From Oscillospiraceae bacterium (lineage in GTDB: Bacteria; Bacillota; Clostridia; Oscillospirales; Ruminococcaceae): a stretch of DNA of 64,000 nt. The stretch lies in the NCBI GenBank assembly GCA_017847885.1, contig JAGAUA010000054.1:45847-109846 (forward strand), written 5' to 3'. The notes under the pieces were generated by a model. It was not told the DNA's origin. It ran no database searches and saw nothing but the letters and a program-made list of their open reading frames with translations. The number at the start of each line of letters is the position of its first letter. Within the stretch, counting starts at the first letter, position 1. Below, piece after piece: positions 9,385-18,568 of this stretch. The position numbers and the translations under genes are program-made.

Positions 9385-9436
9385 GAAAAAATATAAAAAA
9401 ATGTATGGACTTTGGTCAAAGTGCAAGTCCATACAT
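9385..9436 (-). terminator. Rho-independent terminator of the murD-M42-GNAT-lyase operon
   Basis: 12-bp perfect stem ATGTATGGACTT / AAGTCCATACAT with a 12-base loop, followed on the reverse strand by TTTTTTATATTTTTTC. The T tail abuts the -35 box of the gatC promoter. Confidence 0.92.
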
Positions 9437-9442
9437 TTACTT

Positions 9443-10741
9443 TTAAAACAATTTAAGGCAATGTCTGTCAAACATTTCCTGCAAAGCCACAAGTACGCCC
9501 ATTCTGCCCGTTGGATAGGTCAGACCGCCCTGAACGTATGCCGCAAAGGGTTCGCGGAGGGGTGCGTCCGCGGAAAGTTCGATAGAAGCGCCCATGTTGA
9601 AAGCGCCTGCCGCCATGATTACCTTGGAGTCATAGCCGGGCATATCCCATGCTTCGGGTGCAACAAAGCTGTCGATAGGCGAGCCTTTCTGTATACCCTG
9701 ACAGAATGCGATGAGGTTTTCCGAATTTTTCATCAGAACGGCTGTAATGATGTCCCCTCTTTTTTCGCCCTTTTTGGGGTATACTTCAAAGCCCAGCAGG
9801 GACATTATCTCTCCTGTAAAGGTTGCTGTCTTTACAGCATTTGCAACCACCTCGGGGGCAAAGAACAGACCTTGATACATAAGCTTGTTCTGGTTAAGGG
9901 TGCAGCCTACCTCCTTGCCCATGCCCACGCAGGTAAGTCTGTATGCGCACTTCTCAACAAGGCTTTTGCTGCCTGCGATATATCCGCCTGTTTCGGCAAT
10001 TCCCGCGCCGGGGTTTTTGATAAGCGAGCCAATGATAAGGTCTGCGCCTGCCTGAATAGGCTCCTTGCTCTCCACAAATTCGCCGTAGCAGTTATCCACC
10101 ATTACAACAACGTCGGGATTTGCGCCCTTGACAGCCTTAACTATCTCGGCAATGTCATTTACCGTAAGTGTGGGTCTGAGGGAATATCCCCTTGAACGCT
10201 GTATGTAAGCCACCTTTGCGTCCTTGACCTTTTTAAATATCTCGCCGAGGTTAGGCTTGCCGTCGGGCAGAAGGTCAACCTGGTCATAGCTTACACCGAA
10301 ATCTGCAAGAGAGCCGTTTCCCTTGCCGCGTATGCCGATGACTTCCTCAAGGGTATCGTATGGCGAACCTGTTAAGCTTACCACCTTGTCACCCGTGCGG
10401 AGTACGCCGAAAAGCGCGCAGGTAAGAGCGTGAGTACCCGAAACAAAGGTATGGCGCACAAGCGCGTCCTCCGCACCGAAAACCTCTGCATAAACCTTGT
10501 CAAGGGTATCTCTTCCCATGTCATCGTAGCCGTAGCCCGTTGTACCCGTCATACACGCCGCGCTGACCTTGTTGTTTATGAACGCTCTCAGCACCCGTTC
10601 ACCGTTGATGCGTGCGGTCTTATCAATTTCCGCAAAAGCCGCGGAGCAGTTTTCCTCGGCTTTGTCAGCAAGCTTCATTATCCTTTCATCTATCTCAAAG
10701 CCCTTTATTTCAACGGGCTTGGGATCAAAAATTTCTGCCAT
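9443..10741 (-). CDS. Methionine gamma-lyase / aluminium resistance family PLP protein
   Basis: A 432-residue fold-type I PLP enzyme of the 'methionine gamma-lyase family' (YnbB, aluminium-resistance-like, PF06838). Visible are TTGYGYDDMGRDTLDKVYAE at residues 65-84, the cofactor-binding VSGTHALTCALFG, VMVDNCYGEFVE with the PLP-contacting Asp, and SLIKNPGAGIAETGGYI, which carries the candidate Schiff-base lysine. The real substrate of this family is not settled; carbon-sulphur lyase activity is by similarity only. It is the last gene of the murD operon, 4 bp after the acetyltransferase, followed by a strong terminator. Confidence 0.85.
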   Translation of the reverse strand: MAEIFDPKPVEIKGFEIDERIMKLADKAEENCSAAFAEIDKTARINGERVLRAFINNKVSAACMTGTTGYGYDDMGRDTLDKVYAEVFGAEDALVRHTFVSGTHALTCALFGVLRTGDKVVSLTGSPYDTLEEVIGIRGKGNGSLADFGVSYDQVDLLPDGKPNLGEIFKKVKDAKVAYIQRSRGYSLRPTLTVNDIAEIVKAVKGANPDVVVMVDNCYGEFVESKEPIQAGADLIIGSLIKNPGAGIAETGGYIAGSKSLVEKCAYRLTCVGMGKEVGCTLNQNKLMYQGLFFAPEVVANAVKTATFTGEIMSLLGFEVYPKKGEKRGDIITAVLMKNSENLIAFCQGIQKGSPIDSFVAPEAWDMPGYDSKVIMAAGAFNMGASIELSADAPLREPFAAYVQGGLTYPTGRMGVLVALQEMFDRHCLKLF

Positions 10742-10745
10742 AAAA

Positions 10746-11444
10746 TCAACCTTTCATTTCATACAATATATCTTCATAAACAGGCTCAAAGCCTATTTCT
10801 TCATAGTAGGAGCGCCTGCTGTCAAGGGCAAACAGATACGCTGCTTCATATTTATCCGCAAGGATGTAAAGTAGCCGCCTTGCCGCGCCCTTTCCCCTCG
10901 CCTTTTCAGCGGTGGCAATATGGGAAAAGAACGCAAAATTCTCCGCCTCAAACTGCTTTGTGGCGGTGGTGCTTTCGTAAAGGAACAGCTCCGAAACTCC
11001 GTGGCGGATACGGTGGGATATGTCCACGTACCACTCCTCAAAGCTGCCCATATTTTCAAAGCTTTCCTTTAGTATCCCGTAGCAAACGGCTTTATCGGCA
11101 TTTGTTTTAATATCCGCTGAAGCCGCGGCTTCACCGCATTTTTTCAGCTTAAACAGCGTTCTGTGCCTGCGCTCGTAAATATCGGGAATATCGGGCGTTT
11201 CGCCGCTTTGTATCTCTATGCTCATCGGCTTTGTCATACCGATAAGCAGAGGTATATCCTCCCTGTCGATATTGCCGTCTATGACCATAGATGAGTTGTA
11301 GATATGCACCGTGCCCTCGCCGCAGGAATAAAACCTGCAAAAGTCATATTCCGCGCCGTATGCACGGTATGCAGCAAGAATTTTTCCTCCGTAATAGCTC
11401 TTTGTCAGCCGCGGAGCAATATCCGTAAAAATCTGCTTTATCAA
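10746..11444 (-). CDS. GNAT-family N-acetyltransferase
   Basis: A 232-residue protein with a C-terminal GNAT fold: strand AFFSHIATAEKARGKGAARRLLYILAD contains the acetyl-CoA pyrophosphate-binding pattern (R-G-K-G-A-A), followed by LFALDSRRSYYEEIGFEPV, the typical beta5-alpha5 ending. The N-terminal half (about residues 1-110) has no motif I recognise. The only plausible start is a TTG at 11444 that overlaps the stop of the upstream M42 gene, with no good ribosome site, suggesting translational coupling. Acceptor substrate unknown. Confidence 0.8.
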   Translation of the reverse strand: MIKQIFTDIAPRLTKSYYGGKILAAYRAYGAEYDFCRFYSCGEGTVHIYNSSMVIDGNIDREDIPLLIGMTKPMSIEIQSGETPDIPDIYERRHRTLFKLKKCGEAAASADIKTNADKAVCYGILKESFENMGSFEEWYVDISHRIRHGVSELFLYESTTATKQFEAENFAFFSHIATAEKARGKGAARRLLYILADKYEAAYLFALDSRRSYYEEIGFEPVYEDILYEMKG

Positions 11445-12463
11445 AGCTCACACATCTTTTCAAGCATTGCCTTGGCAAGCTTTTCGCAGTCGTCGATATC
11501 AGACGCTTTCACCACGCAGGAGGGCGAATGTAGGTAACGACATGGCACGGAAATTGCCATAGTTCTGACTCCGCCCCGTGAAATATGGATAGCGCCGCTG
11601 TCGTTTCCGCCTGCAACCATGGTTTTGGTCTGCCAGCCTATCCCCTGCTTATCAGCAATATCGCGTGAAATTCCGTAAAGCTCCTTATCGTAAATCGTGG
11701 AACGGTCCATGTGGGAAACTACCGCGCCCTTTCCAAGCTCGCAGCAGCGTTTTTCAGCGGAAGCAAGTGGTATATCCGCCGCTGTTGTGGCTTCCAGCAC
11801 AAGGGCAAAGTCGGGGTCAACGGTGTATGCCGCAGGACGTGCGCCCCTAAGTCCCACTTCCTCCTGCACCACAAAGGTAAAGGTGCAGTCATAGGGCAGG
11901 TCTGATTTTATAAGGTCTATCATTATACCGCAGCCGAAGCGGTCGTCTATCGCCTTGCACTTAATATAACCGTCGCCGAATTCCGCATATTCGGAAGTAA
12001 AATGCACTCTGTCACCGAGGGAAACAAGCTTTTCCGCTTCAGCCTTGTCAGCTGCGCCGATGTCAACGTAGAGAGCGGAAAATTTCGGGGCGTTTTTCTT
12101 TTCCTCGTCGGAAAGATTATGCACCGCCTTTGAGCCGATAACACAGTTTATGTCATTGTCGCCCACGCATACCTGCCGTCCAACCGCAACGCGCGCGTCA
12201 ATGCCTCCCACGGGAGAAACGGTCAGCGTTCCGTCCGATTTTATCGAGGTAACTATCATGCCCACCTCGTCCATGTGAGCGGAAACCATGACCTTGTTTT
12301 TTGCAGGCTTTGCGCCCTTTTTGTGAGCAATAATGCTGCCGAGAGGGTCAACTGTATATTCGCAGTGAGCCGCAATTTCCGATACGATAAAGTCCCTTAC
12401 TCTGCCCTCGTCCCCGGACGTTCCGTTGATAAGGCAAAGCTTTTTCAGAAGCTCGTTTGTCAT
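11441..12463 (-). CDS. M42 family metallopeptidase (glutamyl aminopeptidase / FrvX type), first-listed copy
   Basis: A 340-residue M42 aminopeptidase. Metal and catalytic motifs appear in the expected order: AHMDEVGMIVTSI near residue 62 (His, Asp), KAIDDRFGCGIM near 170 (bridging Asp), VQEEVGLRGARPAAY near 201 (catalytic Glu pair), LVLEATTAADIP near 224, and RYLHSPSCVV near 315 (His). These are large cytosolic cocatalytic-metal exopeptidases that trim short peptides. Its ATG overlaps the stop of the second M42 gene (ATGA), so the two are translationally coupled. Confidence 0.92.
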   Translation of the reverse strand: MTNELLKKLCLINGTSGDEGRVRDFIVSEIAAHCEYTVDPLGSIIAHKKGAKPAKNKVMVSAHMDEVGMIVTSIKSDGTLTVSPVGGIDARVAVGRQVCVGDNDINCVIGSKAVHNLSDEEKKNAPKFSALYVDIGAADKAEAEKLVSLGDRVHFTSEYAEFGDGYIKCKAIDDRFGCGIMIDLIKSDLPYDCTFTFVVQEEVGLRGARPAAYTVDPDFALVLEATTAADIPLASAEKRCCELGKGAVVSHMDRSTIYDKELYGISRDIADKQGIGWQTKTMVAGGNDSGAIHISRGGVRTMAISVPCRYLHSPSCVVKASDIDDCEKLAKAMLEKMCEL

Positions 12464-13473
12464 GCGCCCACCTCCATGAGATATGCAGCAATAAGCTGCG
12501 CCGTGTTTTCGACGTCCGAAACAGAAATAACTTCCACAGGGGTGTGCATATATTTAAGTGGGATAGAAAGAGTTGCAGCCTTTGAGCCGCCCTTATTCAC
12601 GGAAAATCTGTCGGCATTTGTTCCCGTTTCTCCGCTCATGACCTCCGTCTGATAAGGCAGACCATTCTTTTTCGCAGTTTCGGTAAGCGTCTTTGAAAGC
12701 TCCCTGTCAAGAGTCGGCGCATAGCCTATCATACAGCCGCCTCCCATTTTTCCGCATTTCAGTTCGGAGTCGTCGGGAGTAAGGGCAAAGCTCACATCAA
12801 CCGCAAGGGCAATGTCTGGGTCTATATCGAACACGCCTATCTTTGCACCACGCTCACCTACCTCCTCCTGCGTGGAGAAAAGCACGGTAACCTCGCAGTT
12901 CAGCGTTTTGTCTTTCAGGATTTCCAGCGCGCGAAGTATTGCCGCCGCACCGCAGCGGTCGTCCAGCGCGGCACCCGTTATCCTGTCACCAAGCATTTTC
13001 TTGCATGACACAGCAAACACAATTTTGTCGCCAAGGGATATTACCTGCTCCGCCTGCGCCTTTGTCATGCCTACGTCAATGCATATATCATTCATTTCGG
13101 GAACGCTGCTTTCGTCCGTTGAAAGATGTGGCGGAATTGCGCATATTATTCCCGTTACAGGCTCTTTTCCAAGCACCGTTACCTGCTGCGCAAGAAGAAG
13201 CCTGCGGTCAATGCCGCCGCAGTTTGATACCTTCAAAAATCCATCGTCGGTAATGTACGTTACCACAAGACCTATCTGGTCAATGTGCGCGTCAAGGAGA
13301 ACATGAGACTTTCCGCCTTTTTTCCCAATGTGACCCACAACATTTCCGTTTTTTATGCAGCAGTCGTCGGTATAGCCTTTCAGATACGACAAAGCAAGCT
13401 CCGCGGCTTTTTCTTCGTCCCCCGAAACGCCGCTTGTATCCGCAAGCGACATTATCACCTTTTCCAGTTCCAT
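12460..13473 (-). CDS. M42 family metallopeptidase, second tandem copy
   Basis: A 337-residue paralogue of the neighbouring M42 peptidase with the same motif order: DAHIDQIGLVVTYI near residue 62, GAALDDRCGAAAILR near 167, STQEEVGERGAKIGVF near 200, LAVDVSFALTPDD near 223 and YMHTPVEVISVSD near 307. The bridging acidic residue after the Glu pair is Asp here and Glu in the sister copy. The two proteins are clearly diverged, so this is an old duplication, perhaps giving hetero-oligomers or different peptide preferences. GAGG precedes the ATG at 13473; murD lies 18 bp upstream. Confidence 0.92.
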   Translation of the reverse strand: MELEKVIMSLADTSGVSGDEEKAAELALSYLKGYTDDCCIKNGNVVGHIGKKGGKSHVLLDAHIDQIGLVVTYITDDGFLKVSNCGGIDRRLLLAQQVTVLGKEPVTGIICAIPPHLSTDESSVPEMNDICIDVGMTKAQAEQVISLGDKIVFAVSCKKMLGDRITGAALDDRCGAAAILRALEILKDKTLNCEVTVLFSTQEEVGERGAKIGVFDIDPDIALAVDVSFALTPDDSELKCGKMGGGCMIGYAPTLDRELSKTLTETAKKNGLPYQTEVMSGETGTNADRFSVNKGGSKAATLSIPLKYMHTPVEVISVSDVENTAQLIAAYLMEVGA

Positions 13474-13491
13474 AGCAAAACCTCTTTTATG

Positions 13492-14883
13492 TTATTTCAA
13501 ATCATTTACGATACTTTTATAATGCTTTCCGCGCTCTTCGAAGTTTTTGTACAAATCAAAGCTTGCGCTTGCGGGAGAAAGAGTCACAACGTCTCCGCTT
13601 ACAGCAATTTTCTGCGCGGTCTCAACGGCTTCCTCCATAGTTTTTGCTCTGATTATGCGGCAGTTTTCTTCCGAATAGTCCTTGTATCCCCTTACCGCCG
13701 CTTCAATTTTATCGGCGGTCGCGCCAAGGAGAATAAGGGTCTTTACACGCTTGTTTATCGGCTCTGCAAGAGTGTTGTAGTCAAGCTTTTTATCCGAGCC
13801 GCCTGCGATAACGATAAGCCGCTGCTCAAAGGAGTTAAGCCCAGCAATTACGCTTACGGGACTTGTTGCAATGCTGTCGTTGTAGTAGCGCACACCGTCA
13901 AGCTCGCGTACAAATTCTATACGATGTTCAACGCCGCCGAATTCTCTCGCAGTCTCGGCAATGCACTCATTGGGCGCGTCGCCGTGTACAACGGAAATTG
14001 CGGCAAGATAATTTTCAACGTTGTGCATACCGGGAATTTTTATCTCACTTTTATGCACTATGCGCTCGGTCTTTTCGCCGTCCTTAAAGCAAAGCCAACC
14101 CTCGCCGTCAAGGTATGAGCCTCTTTCGGGTACATTAAGGCGGCTGAACTTGTAAAGGCTGCCTCTCACATACTCCGAAAGGCTATTGGTATCGGCGTTG
14201 TCCATGTTCAGCACAGTACGCGAAAAGGCGTTCTGGTGCAGGATTAGATTTTTCTTTGCGCCGATATATTCCTCCATTGAGCGGTGTACGTTCAGATGGT
14301 CGGGATAAATGTTGGTTATCACGGCAACATCGGGAGACTTCCTCATGCTGATAAGCTGAAAGCTTGAAAGCTCCACAACAGCAGCGTCATCCTCGCTGAT
14401 TTCTTCTATTATCGGGAGAAGCGCTCTGCCGATATTTCCGCCCTTATGTACGGTCTTTCCGCTCCGTGCAAGTATCTCGGATATAATGGTAGTCGTGGTA
14501 GTCTTGCCGTCCGTACCCGTTACCGCATATATCTTACACGGGCACAAATCAAAGAAAACCTCCATTTCGGAAGTTACCGCGATACCCATTTCACGCGCCT
14601 TTTCAAGCTCGGGCAAATGGTAATACACGCCGGGAGCGCGGAAAACCACGTCGCATCTGTAAATTGCCCCGATATACTCCTCGCCCAGGGAAAGCTTTGC
14701 ACCCTTCGACTCAAACTCGTCGGCAAGCTCACCCATAGCCTCGCGGCTTTTTCTGTCGCACACCGTTACGTCAAGTCCCTTTTTCAGAAACATGCGGATA
14801 AGGTCGTTGTTGGTCACACCCGTACCGATAAAAGCTATCTTCTTATTTTTTATATCATCAAAAAAGCGCTGTACCTTTGTCAT
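13492..14883 (-). CDS. murD: UDP-N-acetylmuramoyl-L-alanine--D-glutamate ligase
   Basis: A 463-residue Mur ligase that adds D-Glu to UDP-MurNAc-L-Ala in peptidoglycan synthesis. Seen are the N-terminal Rossmann domain (IAFIGTGVTNNDLIRMFLKKG), the ATP-binding GTDGKTTTTTIISEIL near residue 117 (Asp where most Mur ligases have Asn), a TNIYPDHLNVHRSMEEY segment, HNVENYLAAI, and GGVEHRIEFVRELDGVRYYNDSIATSP. First gene of the operon that continues with two M42 peptidases; AAAGGGG precedes the ATG. Confidence 0.95.
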   Translation of the reverse strand: MTKVQRFFDDIKNKKIAFIGTGVTNNDLIRMFLKKGLDVTVCDRKSREAMGELADEFESKGAKLSLGEEYIGAIYRCDVVFRAPGVYYHLPELEKAREMGIAVTSEMEVFFDLCPCKIYAVTGTDGKTTTTTIISEILARSGKTVHKGGNIGRALLPIIEEISEDDAAVVELSSFQLISMRKSPDVAVITNIYPDHLNVHRSMEEYIGAKKNLILHQNAFSRTVLNMDNADTNSLSEYVRGSLYKFSRLNVPERGSYLDGEGWLCFKDGEKTERIVHKSEIKIPGMHNVENYLAAISVVHGDAPNECIAETAREFGGVEHRIEFVRELDGVRYYNDSIATSPVSVIAGLNSFEQRLIVIAGGSDKKLDYNTLAEPINKRVKTLILLGATADKIEAAVRGYKDYSEENCRIIRAKTMEEAVETAQKIAVSGDVVTLSPASASFDLYKNFEERGKHYKSIVNDLK

Positions 14884-14947
14884 TGCGTTTTTGCCCCTTT
14901 CGTCATAACGGCTTGAATTGGTGATGCAATTTTTGCATATACATTAT

Positions 14948-14976
14948 ATTATATCCAATTTATTCTGAAATAGCAA
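14948..14976 (-). promoter_or_regulatory. SigmaA-type promoter of the murD operon
   Basis: Reverse strand TTGCTA, 17-bp spacer, TATAAT, about 60 bp upstream of the murD start in the divergent region shared with the flippase gene. Confidence 0.75.
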
Positions 14977-15035
14977 CAGCATACACAGAAATTTCAGCAT
15001 TTTTATAAATATATCCAAGAATTGAGGAAAAAAAG

Positions 15036-16583
15036 ATGAAAATTTTTATGAACAGCATCGCAAAGGACACCGCCAAGCTTACCGCAGTTTCATTTATTCT
15101 GCAAGGTCTGGGGCTTTGGCTGAATATTCTCATATCAAACAAGCTGGGTACCGCTTCCGTAGGGGTTATGACGCTTATCTTCTCTCTTTTCAGCTTTATA
15201 ATGGTACTTGCAAACGGCAACATTTTTATCTCCACAAGCCGCTTTGTATCGGAGGAAATAGGCGCAGGCAACGGCAATGTATCCCGTATTATGAAGCTTT
15301 CCACAGGCTTTTCCCTGACCCTTTCATCCGTCTTTGCCCTTTTATCCTTTATCCTTTCGGGAGTTATTGCGGAGTATGTTTCGGGTGCGGCGGAGCTTGC
15401 AGTATCGGTGCGGATAATCGCCCTGTCTCTGCCGCCAGCCGCCCTCGGCTCATGTATAAAGGGGTACTTCAACGCTGTCCGCGATGTAAAGATACCTTGT
15501 ATCGGGGACATTACCGAATTTGCCGCAAAGTGGGTAGCACTTGCATTCGGCGTTCTTTTCCTGCTTGACCGCGGACTTAGCATATACCTGCTTATCTCCT
15601 GCTCTATTTTAATAGGTGAAGCAATAAGCTGCGTGTATTATATCATAAAATATACCGCGAAATACCGCGAATTTTCACGTCTGCCCCAAGGCAAGCCGAG
15701 GATTTCCCGTATTCCCGATTATCTGAAGCTGTCGCTTCCCATTGTTGCAAGCGGATATGTTCAGATGGTGATGTCATCGCTTAACGAAGCGCTTGTTCCC
15801 GTTGCGCTGCTAAAATACAACGTTTCCGCCGAGCGCGCAATGAGCGAATACGGAATGTTCGAGGCAATGATAATGCCCGTGGTGTTCTACCCTGCCATAA
15901 TCCTGACCAGCCTTTCAAACATAATCATACCCGAAATTGCCCGTGCAAACTCGGCGAATAATGTCTGCCGAGTAAAACATCTTATACGAAAAATTTTTGA
16001 CCGTACCTTTACATACTCCTTTTTTATTTCGGGTATGCTGCTTATGTGCGGCGAAAAAATCGGACAAATCTTATGTCCCTCCGACAGCCTTGTGAGCGAT
16101 ACCCTTGTGAAAATGTTTCCCGTAATACCGTTCATATACCTTGAAATCGTGCTTGAAGGCATAATAAAAGGGCTTGGGAAACAGAATTTTTCCACGGTAA
16201 ATAGCCTTTGCGAGTACGTAATCCGGATACTCTGTGTGATAATTTTCGTAAAGCTTTACGGATTTACGGGCGTGCTGATATCCTACTATGCAAGCAATAT
16301 TTACAGCAATATCGTGCGCATCGTTTTCGTATGCAGGCAAACGGGAGTGCGGTTTGAGCTGTTCACATTTCTGATAAAGCCGTTTTTGATTTGCTTTTTC
16401 TGCTGTCAGCTTGCTTCGGCACTGACAAGGTTTGTGGTATGTTCTTCGCTGCTTCTTGAAACCGTGATATATCTTTGCACAGCAGGCATATGCTTCATAC
16501 TTTGTTACGAGCTTGGGAAATATCTTTTTCCGTGCCGCGTAATGAACGGGTTACAGCAAAAGCGTCACACCACAATTAACTGA
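15036..16583 (+). CDS. SpoVB/MurJ-like polysaccharide flippase (MOP superfamily)
   Basis: A 515-residue integral membrane protein with about 12-14 hydrophobic segments spread over its whole length and the N-terminal pattern of the SpoVB/PST flippases (KDTAKLTAVSFILQGLG, then SNKLGTASVGVMTLI). Relatives move lipid-linked oligosaccharides such as lipid II or spore cortex precursors across the membrane. Divergently placed from murD, which fits an envelope role. The start ATG at 15036 is preceded by TTGAGGA; an in-frame ATG four codons later is possible. Whether it is the sporulation SpoVB or a paralogue cannot be told here. Confidence 0.85.
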   Translation: MKIFMNSIAKDTAKLTAVSFILQGLGLWLNILISNKLGTASVGVMTLIFSLFSFIMVLANGNIFISTSRFVSEEIGAGNGNVSRIMKLSTGFSLTLSSVFALLSFILSGVIAEYVSGAAELAVSVRIIALSLPPAALGSCIKGYFNAVRDVKIPCIGDITEFAAKWVALAFGVLFLLDRGLSIYLLISCSILIGEAISCVYYIIKYTAKYREFSRLPQGKPRISRIPDYLKLSLPIVASGYVQMVMSSLNEALVPVALLKYNVSAERAMSEYGMFEAMIMPVVFYPAIILTSLSNIIIPEIARANSANNVCRVKHLIRKIFDRTFTYSFFISGMLLMCGEKIGQILCPSDSLVSDTLVKMFPVIPFIYLEIVLEGIIKGLGKQNFSTVNSLCEYVIRILCVIIFVKLYGFTGVLISYYASNIYSNIVRIVFVCRQTGVRFELFTFLIKPFLICFFCCQLASALTRFVVCSSLLLETVIYLCTAGICFILCYELGKYLFPCRVMNGLQQKRHTTIN

Positions 16584-16729
16584 AATTCACCGTACAAACC
16601 ATTTTGTGAAGCATAATTATTACAAAATCAAAAAATGAAATGAAACAAGAGAAACAGAGAGATTTGGAGCAAATAAGAGAGATTTCAAGAGATTGAGGGA
16701 TATATTTTGAAAATTCGGCATTTTGACTG

Positions 16730-16758
16730 TTGACGGCAGTTTCAAAAGCGTGTATAAT
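16730..16758 (+). promoter_or_regulatory. SigmaA-type promoter of rplM-rpsI
   Basis: TTGACG, 17-bp spacer, TATAAT. The 150 bp upstream, back to the flippase stop, is purine-rich with three AGAGATT(T) repeats (about 16664-16696) and otherwise holds nothing I recognise. Confidence 0.85.
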
Positions 16759-16768
16759 AGCTAATGTT

Positions 16769-16813
16769 GTGTCGGACGGGCATTGTATCGAGTTGCAAAC
16801 ATGACCCGAACAC
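16769..16813 (+). promoter_or_regulatory. Structured leader of rplM (possible L13 autoregulatory element)
   Basis: The leader between the promoter and rplM folds into a hairpin with arms GTGT..CGGG (16769-16780) and CCCG.ACAC (16805-16813). Ribosomal protein L13 leaders that bind their own product occur upstream of rplM in Firmicutes; position and size fit, but I could not align it to the family model. Confidence 0.45.
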
Positions 16814-16845
16814 CGTACCAAAATCTATTAAAGAGGAGAATGTTT

Positions 16846-17274
16846 ATGTCAACTTATATGCCTAAGGCAAATGAAATCAGCCGTAAATGGTATGTGCTTG
16901 ATGCTTCCGGCAAGTCCCTCGGACGTGTTGCTGCTGAAGCTGCTTCTATCCTCCGCGGAAAGAACAAGCCTACTTTTGCTCCCCACGCTGACTGCGGCGA
17001 CCACGTTATTATCATCAACTGCGCAAAGGCTAAGCTCACAGGCAAGAAGCTTGAGCAGAAGACCTACAAGTGGCACACAGGCTGGATCGGCGGTCTCAAG
17101 GAGACTAAGTACAGCGATATGATGAAGAATGAGCCCGAGAGAGCAATGAAGATTGCTGTTAACGGAATGCTCCCCAACAATACACTCGGCAGAGCTGCTC
17201 TTACACGTCTCAGAACCTATGCAGGTGCTGAACACGGTCATGAAGCTCAGAAGCCCGAAAACTACGAGATATAA
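16846..17274 (+). CDS. rplM: 50S ribosomal protein L13
   Basis: A 142-residue L13, an early-assembly protein of the large subunit. Seen are [36 protein letters not shown] and the conserved [21 protein letters not shown]. The start is taken as the second of two in-frame ATGs (16846) because the first (16840) almost touches the AGAGGAG ribosome site, and because L13 proteins normally begin just before this point. Followed 13 bp later by rpsI, the usual pair. Confidence 0.96.
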   Translation: MSTYMPKANEISRKWYVLDASGKSLGRVAAEAASILRGKNKPTFAPHADCGDHVIIINCAKAKLTGKKLEQKTYKWHTGWIGGLKETKYSDMMKNEPERAMKIAVNGMLPNNTLGRAALTRLRTYAGAEHGHEAQKPENYEI

Positions 17275-17287
17275 GGAGGCGGCGTAA

Positions 17288-17689
17288 ATGTACGAATCTA
17301 AACAGCCATATTTTTACGGCACAGGCAGAAGAAAAAGCTCCGTTGCAAGAGTTAGAGTTTACGCAGGCAGCGGTAACATCACAATCAACGGCAGAGATAT
17401 CAACGACTACTTCGGTCTTGAAACTCTTAAGCTGATCGTTAGACAGCCTCTGGTCCTCACAGAAAATTCCGAGAAATTTGATATTGTCTGCACAGTTGCA
17501 GGCGGCGGCGTAACAGGTCAGGCAGGTGCTATCCGTCACGGTCTTTCCAGAGCGCTTCTTCAGGTAAACGCTGAGCTTCGTCCTGTTCTCAAGAAGGCAG
17601 GCTTCCTCACTCGTGACCCCAGAATGAAGGAAAGAAAGAAGTACGGTCTCAAGGCTGCTCGTCGTGCACCTCAGTTCTCCAAGAGATAA
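17288..17689 (+). CDS. rpsI: 30S ribosomal protein S9
   Basis: A 133-residue S9, which contacts the P-site tRNA with its basic C-terminal tail. It shows [14 protein letters not shown] at the N-terminus, the [19 protein letters not shown] core, and the ending [19 protein letters not shown] followed by a terminal SKR. AAGGAGG precedes the ATG. Co-transcribed with rplM and closed by a strong terminator. Confidence 0.97.
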   Translation: MYESKQPYFYGTGRRKSSVARVRVYAGSGNITINGRDINDYFGLETLKLIVRQPLVLTENSEKFDIVCTVAGGGVTGQAGAIRHGLSRALLQVNAELRPVLKKAGFLTRDPRMKERKKYGLKAARRAPQFSKR

Positions 17690-17719
17690 CATTTCCCAAT
17701 TTCAGAGAATATGTCAAAT

Positions 17720-17757
17720 CCCCACGCAGGGCTATCCTGCGTGGGTTTCTTTGTTTA
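17720..17757 (+). terminator. Rho-independent terminator of rplM-rpsI
   Basis: Perfect stem CCCACGCAGG / CCTGCGTGGG with a 5-base loop, followed by TTTCTTTGTTT. Confidence 0.93.
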
Positions 17758-17850
17758 AAGCACACCTACTGCGGGGACACTTCAAGCGTTATACGGTGAT
17801 TTCGCGCAAAAATAAGGAAAATATTCAAAGAACTATGCATACATATATTG

Positions 17851-17889
17851 ATAAAAATTCCGTCAAAATCTTAGACTTTGACGGAATTT
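17851..17889 (-). terminator. Rho-independent terminator of the V-ATPase operon
   Basis: Stem AAATTCCGTCAAA / CTTTGACGGAATTT just downstream of the subunit D stop; the reverse-strand reading continues with TTTTTATC. It may work in both directions between the two convergent operons. Confidence 0.85.
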
Positions 17890-17901
17890 CTATTATTCAT
17901 T

Positions 17902-18549
17902 TCAGATTTTTGATTTGTTTTTTATAAGATATTTTTTCTTCCTCATCTTCTGAGCTTTGATTACCTTCATACGGGAAAATTCTTCGCGCTCCTTTTCCTC
18001 GAGACTGTTTGTTATAAACTTTACATTCTGCTCGTATCTCGGGATAACAATGTTCTGAAGCGCGTTTGCTCTCGTCTGGGTCTTTCTTATGGAATTTGTC
18101 AGCCTGTAAATGCTGTTTTCCACTTCAGCCAGCTTTGCGGACATATACTTTACCCGTTCAAAGCATATATATGCCAAATCGACGTTTGAATCGGTATACT
18201 GCAAGCCGTAATTAAGCACGGGCTTCTTTTCCTCAATAGTCAGCCTCGGAAGCTCGCAGCCCATTACGCTTCTGTACGTGACCGAAAGCGAATTTTCTAT
18301 GGGCACAGCATTTGCCACGTTCTCAATAACGCCTTGGGATATATTAGCCATCTGCAATGCCGAGTACGCCTTGATGTACGTATTGTCGATAGTGCCGCGC
18401 AGCTTTTTCGCTTCGTCCACCATCGTCATAAGCTCCCGTATCAGAATGTTGCGTTTCTTATCCAGCAGCTCATAGCCAAGCTTTGCAAGGGCAAGCGATT
18501 TCTGAATATTAAGCAGATTTCCTTTGGTCGGAAACACCTGGTCAGCCAC
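17902..18549 (-). CDS. ntpD: V-type ATP synthase subunit D
   Basis: A 215-residue central rotor-shaft subunit. It starts with the family's PTKGNLLNIQKSLALAKLGYELLDKKR and has long coiled-coil helices at both ends, with the C-terminal helix rich in Arg/Lys (YEQNVKFITNSLEEKEREEF). The start is a GTG at 18549 preceded by AAGGAGG; 19 bp separate it from subunit B. Last gene of the V-ATPase operon. Confidence 0.95.
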   Translation of the reverse strand: MADQVFPTKGNLLNIQKSLALAKLGYELLDKKRNILIRELMTMVDEAKKLRGTIDNTYIKAYSALQMANISQGVIENVANAVPIENSLSVTYRSVMGCELPRLTIEEKKPVLNYGLQYTDSNVDLAYICFERVKYMSAKLAEVENSIYRLTNSIRKTQTRANALQNIVIPRYEQNVKFITNSLEEKEREEFSRMKVIKAQKMRKKKYLIKNKSKI

Positions 18550-18568
18550 AATGAATCCTCCTTAACGG

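Noticed and set aside
16783..16845. Longer N-terminus for ribosomal protein L13
   Set aside because: The upstream ATG lies in the leader hairpin, lacks a ribosome site, and would add residues not seen in L13.
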